DNA of 40,322 nucleotides, taken from NCBI RefSeq assembly GCF_000482865.1, contig NZ_AXWW01000064.1, forward strand, positions 1 through 40,322, given 5' to 3'. The stretch is from Actinokineospora inagensis DSM 44258. GTDB lineage: Bacteria > Actinomycetota > Actinomycetes > Mycobacteriales > Pseudonocardiaceae. Positions 34,596 through 40,322 of this stretch are shown here, one piece after another (the first letter of the stretch is position 1; the number at the start of each line of letters is the position of its first letter). The translations under genes were made by a program, and so were the position numbers. The notes beneath the pieces are model-generated. The model worked only from the letters and a program-made list of their open reading frames with translations. It was not told where the DNA came from and made no database searches.

Positions 34596-34861
34596 CCCAC
34601 ACCGGCACCGCACGACTCAAAGCCAACGCCCCTCATCAACGAAAGCGCCACACCCAACACCGCACACCAAAAACCCCCACGCAAATCGACGAAGCGCCAC
34701 ACCCAACACCGCGCGCCCAAAAACCCCACCCCATATCGACGAAGTCCACCAACCTGCACCGCGCGCCTCGGGACCCGCCGATACCAACTGCCCGTTGTGG
34801 TGAAGTTGTTTTGTTTGGGGGGAGCGGTGGCCTAAGCCGGCTGGCGGGTAAGGCCACGCTT
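34596..34861. repeat. Direct repeat copy 1 (266 bp), fused to the 3' end of clpB
   Basis: Near-identical to 39955-40170 in the same orientation. It contains two complete and one partial 50-bp tandem units (related to atcgacgaagcgccacaccc and onward), one unit more than copy 2, which accounts exactly for the 50-base length difference. The right end (34832-34861) is the last 9 codons and stop of clpB; homology to copy 2 ends at 34861, the first base of that segment. The 32-bp motif tgcccgttgtggtgaagttg... is at 34789-34820. Confidence 0.9.
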
Positions 34862-37207
34862 GCCGACCTGGATGTCGACGATGGCGGTCAGTTCCTCGGT
34901 GGCCAGGGCGTGGAAGACGACGACGTCGTCGAGGCGGTTGAGGAACTCGGGTTTGAAGTGGCGTTGCACCACGGCCATCACGGCGTCGTGGCGGCCGCGG
35001 TCGTCCAGGGTGGGGTCGGTGATGGACTGGGAGCCGAGGTTCGAGGTCAGCACCAGGATCGTGTTGCGGAAGTCGACCGTGCGGCCCTGCCCGTCGGTGA
35101 GCCTGCCGTCGTCGAGGACCTGCAGGAGCACGTCGAACACATCCGGGTGCGCCTTCTCCACCTCGTCGAGCAGGACGACCGTGTACGGGCGGCGGCGGAC
35201 CGACTCGGTGAGCTGGCCGCCCTGGTCGTAGCCGACGTAGCCGGGTGGGGCGCCGACCAGGCGGGCCACCGAGTGCTTCTCCGAGTACTCGCTCATGTCG
35301 ACGCGGACCATGGCGCGTTCGTCGTCGAACAGGTACTCCGCCAACGCTTTCGCCAGTTCGGTCTTGCCGACGCCGGTGGGGCCGAGGAACAGGAACGAGC
35401 CGGTCGGGCGGTCCGGGTCGGACACACCTGCCCTGGCGCGGCGGACCGCGTCGGACACGGCGCGCACGGCCTCGGCCTGGCCGACGACGCGGGCGCTGAG
35501 CTCGTCCTCCATCCGGAGCAGCTTCTGCGTCTCGCCTTCGAGCAGCCGCCCGGCGGGGATGCCGGTCCAGGCGGACACGACCTCGGCGACGTCGTCCGGG
35601 CCGACCTCCTCCTTCAGCATGACCGCGTGGTCGGCTTGGGCGGTGGCGGCGGTGGCCGCGTCGAGGTCCTTCTCCAGGGCGGGGATCCGGCCGTAGCGCA
35701 GTTCCGCGGCCCGGCCGAGGTCGCCGTCGCGTTCGGCGCGCTCCGACTCGCCGCGCAGCGACTCCAGTTGTTCCTTGAGCTCGCGGACCTTGTCGATCGA
35801 GCTGCGTTCGTTCTGCCACCGCGCGGTCAGCGCGGAGAGCACCTCGCGCTTCTCGGCCAGTTCCGCGCGCAGCGCGGAGAGCCGCTCCTTGGACGCCAGG
35901 TCGTCCTCTTTGGACAGTGCCATTTCCTCGATCTCCAGGCGGCGCACGGCGCGCTCGACCCCGTCGATCTCCACCGGCCGCGAGTCGATCTCCATCCGCA
36001 GCCGGGACGCCGCCTCGTCGACCAGGTCGATGGCCTTGTCCGGCAGGAACCGGGCGGTGATGTAGCGGTCGGACAGGGTGGCGGCGGCGACCAGGGCCGT
36101 GTCGGTGATCCGCACGCCGTGGTGCACCTCGTAGCGCTCCTTGAGGCCGCGCAGGATGCCGATGGTGTCCTCGACCGACGGCTCGCCGACCAGCACCTGC
36201 TGGAACCGCCGCTCCAGCGCCGCGTCCTTCTCGATGTGCTGGCGGTACTCGTCCAGTGTGGTCGCGCCGACCATCCGCAGTTCGCCGCGGGCCAGCATCG
36301 GCTTGATCATGTTGCCCGCGTCCATCGCACCCTCGCCGGTGGCACCCGCGCCGACGATGGTGTGCAGCTCGTCGATGAAGGTGATCACCTGGCCCGCCGA
36401 GTCGGTGATCTCCTTGAGCACCGCCTTGAGCCGCTCCTCGAACTCGCCGCGGAACTTGGCGCCCGCCACCATCGAACCGAGGTCCAGCGACACCACCCGC
36501 TTGCCGCGCAACGACTCCGGCACGTCGCCCGCGACCACGCGCTGGGCAAGGCCCTCCACGATCGCGGTCTTGCCGACACCGGGCTCGCCGATGAGCACCG
36601 GGTTGTTCTTGGTGCGCCGGGACAGCACCTGCACCACCCGGCGGATCTCGGCGTCGCGGCCGATCACCGGGTCCAGCTCGCCCTTGCGGGCGCGGTCGGT
36701 CAGGTCGACCCCGTACTTCTCCAGCGCCTGGTAGGTGCCCTCCGGGTCGGGGCTGGACACCCGCGCCGAGCCGCGCACCTTGGTGAACGCCTCGCGCAGC
36801 GCGTCCGGGGTGGCGCCGTGCCTGCTGAGCAGCCTGCCCACCTCACCGCCCTCGGCGGCCAGGCCGACCAGCAGGTGCTCGGTGGAGACGTACTCGTCGC
36901 CCATCTCGGTGGCCAGCTTCTGCGCGTGCGTGATCGCGCGCAGCGCCTGCTGGGACAGCGCCGGGGAGGACACGGTCGCGCCGGTGGCCGACGGCAACGC
37001 GCGGGCGATCGGCTCGAGCTCCTTGCGCACGACGGCGGGGTCCAGCCCGACGGCGGTGAGCAGCGGCGCGGTCAGGCCGTCGGTCTGGTCGAGCAGCGCG
37101 GTGAGCAGGTGCACCGGCTGGATGTCGGGGTTGCCCGCCGCGGACGCCCCCTGGGCCGCCGTCGAGATCGCCTGCTGTGTCTTGGTCGTCGGGTTGAACG
37201 CGTCCAT
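34832..37207 (-). CDS. clpB: ClpB disaggregase, truncated at the C-terminus
   Basis: 791 aa, versus about 850-860 in the family. AAA+ disaggregase that works with DnaK/DnaJ/GrpE. N-domain (1-145), D1 with Walker A G-E-P-G-V-G-K-T and F-I-D-E, coiled-coil middle domain (about 400-525), D2 with G-P-T-G-V-G-K-T and L-L-D-E-V-E-K-A-H. After the family-like [15 protein letters not shown] the protein ends in KRGLTRQPA, encoded by the repeat element, so the D2 small subdomain with the G-A-R sensor-2 motif (about 65 residues) is missing. ATG at 37207 ([12 protein letters not shown]) has GAGG six bases upstream; a HAIR lies 54 bases upstream. Whether truncated ClpB still forms a working hexamer is doubtful. 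Confidence 0.93.
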   Translation of the reverse strand: MDAFNPTTKTQQAISTAAQGASAAGNPDIQPVHLLTALLDQTDGLTAPLLTAVGLDPAVVRKELEPIARALPSATGATVSSPALSQQALRAITHAQKLATEMGDEYVSTEHLLVGLAAEGGEVGRLLSRHGATPDALREAFTKVRGSARVSSPDPEGTYQALEKYGVDLTDRARKGELDPVIGRDAEIRRVVQVLSRRTKNNPVLIGEPGVGKTAIVEGLAQRVVAGDVPESLRGKRVVSLDLGSMVAGAKFRGEFEERLKAVLKEITDSAGQVITFIDELHTIVGAGATGEGAMDAGNMIKPMLARGELRMVGATTLDEYRQHIEKDAALERRFQQVLVGEPSVEDTIGILRGLKERYEVHHGVRITDTALVAAATLSDRYITARFLPDKAIDLVDEAASRLRMEIDSRPVEIDGVERAVRRLEIEEMALSKEDDLASKERLSALRAELAEKREVLSALTARWQNERSSIDKVRELKEQLESLRGESERAERDGDLGRAAELRYGRIPALEKDLDAATAATAQADHAVMLKEEVGPDDVAEVVSAWTGIPAGRLLEGETQKLLRMEDELSARVVGQAEAVRAVSDAVRRARAGVSDPDRPTGSFLFLGPTGVGKTELAKALAEYLFDDERAMVRVDMSEYSEKHSVARLVGAPPGYVGYDQGGQLTESVRRRPYTVVLLDEVEKAHPDVFDVLLQVLDDGRLTDGQGRTVDFRNTILVLTSNLGSQSITDPTLDDRGRHDAVMAVVQRHFKPEFLNRLDDVVVFHALATEELTAIVDIQVGKRGLTRQPA

Positions 37208-37260
37208 CTCCCACCTCGGTCTCGCCACGCGGTGCTGTCACCGGGTTCAACGTCAGCAAA

Positions 37261-37281
37261 GTTGAGTCAGTTCCGCTCAAC
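37261..37281. promoter_or_regulatory. HAIR (HspR operator) before clpB
   Basis: GTTGAGT-N7-GCTCAAC: a near-perfect HAIR, 54 bases upstream of the clpB ATG. It joins clpB to the HspR regulon encoded on the other side of the gene. Confidence 0.88.
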
Positions 37282-37388
37282 TACATCTTCACCCGGACCG
37301 GGCGGCCCAGGTGAACGCCAGGCGTACGACCACCCGACCGGGGTACGGACCCCACCACTGGGAGATCACCCACATGTCGCAGTCCGGC

Positions 37389-37462
37389 TATCCACACCGG
37401 TAATGCACTTATCCACAATCCCCAGGTGGTTATCCACAGGCGGTGCGCAGAACGGTCCACAA
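37389..37462. promoter_or_regulatory. Cluster of four DnaA-box-like nonamers
   Basis: CTATCCACA (37389-37397), TTATCCACA (37410-37418), TTATCCACA (37431-37439) and CGGTCCACA (37454-37462), all in the same orientation, with regular spacing of 21, 21 and 23 bases between starts (two helical turns). Two match the consensus exactly. No replication genes are near, so it is not shown to be an origin; it could titrate DnaA or link clpB/marR transcription to replication. Confidence 0.7.
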
Positions 37463-37568
37463 CCCGGCCCACCCGACCGGGGGAACGGCCGCACTGGTGG
37501 TGACCAGCGGTGATCCGATCACGGCGCGCGCCCGGCCGCCGGTTAACAGGCGGCAAACGAGACGTCGG

Positions 37569-38081
37569 TCACAGGTCGCCGTTGAGCTTGCCGAGCAGCC
37601 GGGAGAACGCCTCGATGTCCCCGGTCGACCACCCGCCCAGGGTCGCCCGCAACTGCGCCCGCCGGTCGGCCCGGACCTCGGCCAGCCGCGCGGTGCCGGT
37701 CTCGGTGAGCTGCACCAGCCGGGCCCGCCCGTCCGACGGGTCGGCCACCCGCTCCACCAACCCCAGCTCGGCCAGCCGGGCCAACTGCCTGCTCACCGTC
37801 GACTTGTCCAACCCGGTCAACCCGACCACATCGGCGGCCCGCACCGGCGTGATCCCGCTCAGGTGCACCAGCAGCGCGTACGCGGCGCTGTCCAGACCGG
37901 GGTGCACCCGGGCGGCGATGGTCAGCGACAGGCTGCGCGCCCGGCCGAACAGCTTGGCCAGCTCCCGCTCCAGGTCCTGCGCCGCGATCTCCCGCGCGTC
38001 GGAGCCCGTCGGTCCCACCGCCACCAGCGTCCCTTCGCCCGACGCCCCCACGCCCGGGGCCGTCACCGTCAAGGGTCTCAC
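37569..38081 (-). CDS. MarR-family regulator
   Basis: 170 aa. Winged helix at about 60-135: A-Y-A-L-L-V-H-L-S, T-P-V-R-A-A-D-V-V-G-L-T-G-L-D-K-S-T-V-S-R-Q-L-A-R-L-A-E-L-G-L-V-E-R (in parts) and the wing D-P-S-D-G-R-A-R-L-V-Q-L-T-E-T-G. The first 30 residues are an unusual polar extension. The start GTG at 38081 overlaps the stop of the PPOX gene (GTGA), so the two are coupled, and it may be the regulator of that gene and of the divergent flavohaemoglobin. Confidence 0.9.
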   Translation of the reverse strand: MRPLTVTAPGVGASGEGTLVAVGPTGSDAREIAAQDLERELAKLFGRARSLSLTIAARVHPGLDSAAYALLVHLSGITPVRAADVVGLTGLDKSTVSRQLARLAELGLVERVADPSDGRARLVQLTETGTARLAEVRADRRAQLRATLGGWSTGDIEAFSRLLGKLNGDL

Positions 38082-38623
38082 CCGGCAGTCGAGCGGGAGT
38101 GCAGGTACGCCTCATCGACGACCAGCACCGCCCACCTTGCCCCGGCGAACGCGGTCGGCAGGCCCGGGTGCGCCACCCGCAACCACGCGTCGTCCACCAC
38201 GCAGGCGTGCCCGTTGACGTGCAGGCCCTGGTCGCCGTCGACCAGCAGCAGGCTCAACCGGGGGTTCACCGCCAGGTTCGCCAGGCCGGGCAGCGGCTCC
38301 AACTCCGGGCAGGCGAGCCGCCGGTCGTCGAGGACCTGCACGAACCCGCGTGGACCCGCGCACAGCGTGAAGTCGCACTCGCCGTCGGCGTCGGCGGTCG
38401 CCAGGAACGCCCGGTCCATCCGGTGGACCAAGGCGACCATCTCCGGCGTCAACCGGTCCAGCACCGGCGGACGGGCGGGCGCGGGCCGGAGTTCGCGCGT
38501 GAGCGGCGGGTCGATCGACACGGGGGACAACGGTGGCACGTCGACGCCGCGTTGCGAAGCCCACGCGGACGATGTACCCCATTGGAAGGAGGGCCCGATA
38601 CAGGCCGTCAGCAAGAATGACAC
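38078..38623 (-). CDS. Pyridoxamine 5'-phosphate oxidase-like (split-barrel flavin-binding) protein
   Basis: About 181 aa. The split-barrel pattern is seen in L-T-P-E-M-V-A-L-V-H-R-M-D-R-A-F-L-A-T-A-D-A-D-G-E-C-D-F-T (in parts), then F-V-Q-V-L-D-D-R-R-L-A-C-P-E and L-A-N-L-A-V-N-P-R-L-S-L-L-L-V-D. The family covers FMN/F420/haem-binding enzymes, so substrate is unknown. The start is uncertain: GTG at 38623 gives a 50-residue N-terminus; the frame remains open to 38674. It is divergent to the flavohaemoglobin-like gene with only 64 bases between. Confidence 0.78.
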   Translation of the reverse strand: MSFLLTACIGPSFQWGTSSAWASQRGVDVPPLSPVSIDPPLTRELRPAPARPPVLDRLTPEMVALVHRMDRAFLATADADGECDFTLCAGPRGFVQVLDDRRLACPELEPLPGLANLAVNPRLSLLLVDGDQGLHVNGHACVVDDAWLRVAHPGLPTAFAGARWAVLVVDEAYLHSRSTAG

Positions 38624-38687
38624 GAACGTGTGATCCCGACGGTCAACCGGCCAAATCGGGTCTACTGTCGACACCGTCGGGGGATGG

Positions 38688-39914
38688 ATGCGCGAGAACC
38701 GTGGTCAAAGCCCGAGAGGTGGAGTCGACACCCCGATCATGACAGCCAACGCAGTGGTGAGCCCCATCCCGGCCTTGCGGCACCGCACCGAGTCCCCCAC
38801 CGCCGTCAGCACCATGGTGCGGTTGGTGCGGCAGAGCTTCGCCGTGGTGGAACCGCAACACGACCAGGTGGCCCAGTTCTTCTACGGCATGCTGTTCAGC
38901 ATCGCCCCCTCCGCACGGGAGATGTTCCCGGCGAACATGCAGGTCCAGCGGTCGCGGCTGCTGCGCGCACTCGTGCACATCGTGCAGATGGTGGACCGCC
39001 CGGACGACCTCGCCCCGTTCCTGCGCCAACTCGGCCGCGACCACCGCAAATTCGGTGTCGTCAGCAGCCACTACGAGGCCGTCGGCACCGCCCTGATCGC
39101 CGCCGTCAAACGCCACGCGGGCGACCACTGGACCGACGAGGTCGAACGCGCCTGGGCCGAGGCCTACACCATCATGGCCCGCGCCATGCTCGACGCCGCC
39201 GACGCCGACGACGGCCCAGCCTCCTGGCCCGCCCGCGTCATCGACCACGAACGCCTCGGCTGGGACCTCGCCGTGGTCCGCGTCCAACCGGACTACGCCG
39301 TGCCGTACCAGGCGGGCCAGTACGTGAGCGTCGAAGTCCCCCAACGCCCCCGCCTGTGGCGCTACTTCACCCCCGCCAACGCCCCCCGCGCCGACGGCGT
39401 CATCGAGTTCCACATCAGAGGCGTCGAAAACGGCTGGGTCAGCCGCTCCATCGTCGCCCACGCCAAAATCGGCGACACATGGCGCATCGGCCCCCCCATG
39501 GGCCGCATCCAGGTCGACCGCACCAAAGACCGAAACATCCTGATGATCGCAGGCGGCACCGGCATCGCCCCCATGCGCGCCATCATCGAAGACCTCGCCC
39601 AATGGGGCGAAAACCCCCGCATCCACCTCTTCAACGGCGGCCGCGTCCCCGCCGACCTGTACGACCTCCCGCACCTGCAGAACATCGCCGCCTCGAACCC
39701 CTGGCTCACCATCACCCCAGTCCTGGAAACCGAGCAACCCCCCGGCACCGAACAAGGCACCCTCGCCGACATCATCACCCGCTACGGCGCCTGGCAAGAC
39801 CACGAAGTCCTCGTCGCCGGTTCCCCCAGCATGATCCGCTCCACAGTCTCCCGCATGCTGGTCGCCGGAACCCCCCTAGACCACATCACCTACGACCCCT
39901 TCACCCTCGACTAA
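38688..39914 (+). CDS. Flavohaemoglobin-like globin/FAD-NAD(P)H reductase
   Basis: 408 aa. A globin domain (about 35-175) with a B-helix Tyr66 (F-F-Y-G-M-L) and proximal His128 (V-V-S-S-H-Y-E-A-V-G) is fused to an FAD-binding barrel (R-L-W-R-Y-F-T-P-A-N, about 225) and an NAD(P)-binding domain (M-I-A-G-G-T-G-I-A-P-M-R-A-I). Such enzymes detoxify NO by dioxygenation; this one may instead be of the mycobacterial type II group, so NO dioxygenase activity is likely but not certain. ATG at 38688; an ATG at 38739 is the alternative, without a better ribosome site. The neighbouring MarR/PPOX pair is divergent and may respond to the same stress. Confidence 0.9.
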   Translation: MRENRGQSPRGGVDTPIMTANAVVSPIPALRHRTESPTAVSTMVRLVRQSFAVVEPQHDQVAQFFYGMLFSIAPSAREMFPANMQVQRSRLLRALVHIVQMVDRPDDLAPFLRQLGRDHRKFGVVSSHYEAVGTALIAAVKRHAGDHWTDEVERAWAEAYTIMARAMLDAADADDGPASWPARVIDHERLGWDLAVVRVQPDYAVPYQAGQYVSVEVPQRPRLWRYFTPANAPRADGVIEFHIRGVENGWVSRSIVAHAKIGDTWRIGPPMGRIQVDRTKDRNILMIAGGTGIAPMRAIIEDLAQWGENPRIHLFNGGRVPADLYDLPHLQNIAASNPWLTITPVLETEQPPGTEQGTLADIITRYGAWQDHEVLVAGSPSMIRSTVSRMLVAGTPLDHITYDPFTLD

Positions 39915-39954
39915 GAGGGCCAAGAACAAGCGTACGAGAAAGCACCACAACACT

Positions 39955-40170
39955 CCCACACCGGCACCGCACGACTCAAAGCCAACGCCCTGCATCAACG
40001 AAGCGCCACACCCAACACCGCACACCCAAAAACCCCACCCCATATCGACGAAGTCCACCAACCTGCACCGCGCGCCTCGGGACCCGCCGATACCAACTGC
40101 CCGTTGTGGTGGAGTTGTTTTGTTTGGGGGGAGCGGTGGCCTAAGCCGGCTGGCGGGTAAGGCCACGCTT
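39955..40170. repeat. Direct repeat copy 2 (216 bp)
   Basis: Same orientation as 34596-34861 and almost identical, lacking one 50-bp tandem unit. Homology starts 40 bases after the flavohaemoglobin stop and ends at 40170 with the base that is the clpB junction in copy 1. Beyond 40170 the sequence continues as the second half of an inverted-repeat element, absent at clpB. Confidence 0.9.
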
Positions 40171-40247
40171 TCCAGTGGCCCCGCCTTTTTGCCTTACCCA
40201 GGCTGCCGCTAGGGGCCCCAAACAAAACAACTTCACCACAACGGGCA
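40098..40247. repeat. Palindromic element with 32-bp inverted arms
   Basis: Left arm 40098-40129 (tgcccgttgtggtggagttg and on) and right arm 40216-40247 are inverted with 31 of 32 matches; weaker similarity continues inward. The 86-base centre holds its own stems (ggcccac/cctta-type, e.g. gggtaaggc with gccttaccc on the minus strand). A third copy of the arm is at 34789-34820. Resembles REP/MITE-type repeats; it encodes no believable protein. The last 75 bases (40248-40322) hold nothing recognisable. Confidence 0.8.
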
Positions 40248-40322
40248 CCACCGCTTTTATCTGGCGCCCGAGGCCGGCGTCGCCGAAGGCGACCAGGCCG
40301 AAACCCGAGCGCAGCGAGGCCC

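Larger units (their letters stand above)
37208..37568. other. Intergenic region: clpB promoter, HAIR and DnaA-box cluster
   Basis: No gene seen. It carries the clpB HAIR operator (37261-37281) and four DnaA-box-like sites (37389-37462), listed separately. The stretch 37463-37568, downstream of the minus-strand MarR gene, holds no clear terminator. Confidence 0.6.

Noticed and set aside
37389..37462. Chromosomal origin oriC
   Set aside because: No dnaA, dnaN, gyrB or rpmH gene nearby and only four boxes; actinobacterial origins have many more.
39995..40225. Minus-strand frame through the repeat at the window end, with a counterpart at clpB
   Set aside because: The frame arises from a structured repeat, has no ribosome site and changes with the copy; only the 30 bases fused to clpB are certainly translated.

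Overview
The window is very GC-rich, uses GTG starts freely, packs genes with 4-base ATGA/GTGA overlaps, and carries actinobacterial signatures: the dnaK-grpE-dnaJ-hspR operon with HspR (HAIR) operators, an actinobacterial-type Dcd, an EtfD-like Fe-S oxidoreductase, a VanW protein and an EspC/WXG-type effector module. This fits a filamentous actinomycete, most likely in the Pseudonocardiales (Actinosynnema/Saccharothrix/Lentzea-like). The genus is my inference; no rRNA or other marker is present.

Left part (1-6100, mostly minus strand). A 20-bp tandem repeat and two DnaA-box-like sites are followed by a polymorphic-toxin island. In transcription order it holds an ADP-ribosylglycohydrolase, a YbaB/EbfC-like protein, an EspC-like small secreted protein, a 621-aa WXG-like effector with a Pro/Ser/Thr linker and C-terminal toxin-like domain, a candidate immunity protein, a second stand-alone copy of the C-terminal domain, and a second paralogous immunity protein. 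Neither the toxin domain nor the immunity family is one I recognise; this is the best candidate for an undescribed system.

Centre-left (6190-18160). A complete polar amino-acid ABC importer (lipoprotein, permease, ATPase) is followed by a beta-helix-like membrane protein overlapping a SAM methyltransferase, a RelE-like toxin without visible antitoxin, a thioredoxin/NHL protein, a GroES-like protein, a VanW protein, a DUF1206 membrane protein, a small unknown protein and a GntR/HutC regulator preceded by a perfect 43-bp palindrome.

Centre (18275-30227). A large FadE-type acyl-CoA dehydrogenase and, 5-7 kb away, an EtfD homologue share a TTACYGG-type candidate operator, suggesting co-regulation of beta-oxidation and its electron exit to the quinone pool. 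Between them lie an atypical LuxR-type response regulator, a DUF4304-like protein, a D12-class adenine methyltransferase, an 86-bp tandem hairpin array next to tRNA-Gly(CCC), dcd and an MFS transporter. Two TetR regulators and a DUF4097-type lipoprotein follow.

Right part (30180-40322). The heat-shock regulon: HAIR-dnaK-grpE-dnaJ-hspR-terminator faces a HAIR-controlled clpB. The clpB gene has lost its 3' end: its last 9 codons and stop come from a repeat element, another copy of which lies 5.3 kb away after a flavohaemoglobin-like gene. Between clpB and the MarR/PPOX pair is a cluster of four DnaA-box-like sites. The window ends inside non-coding repeat sequence.
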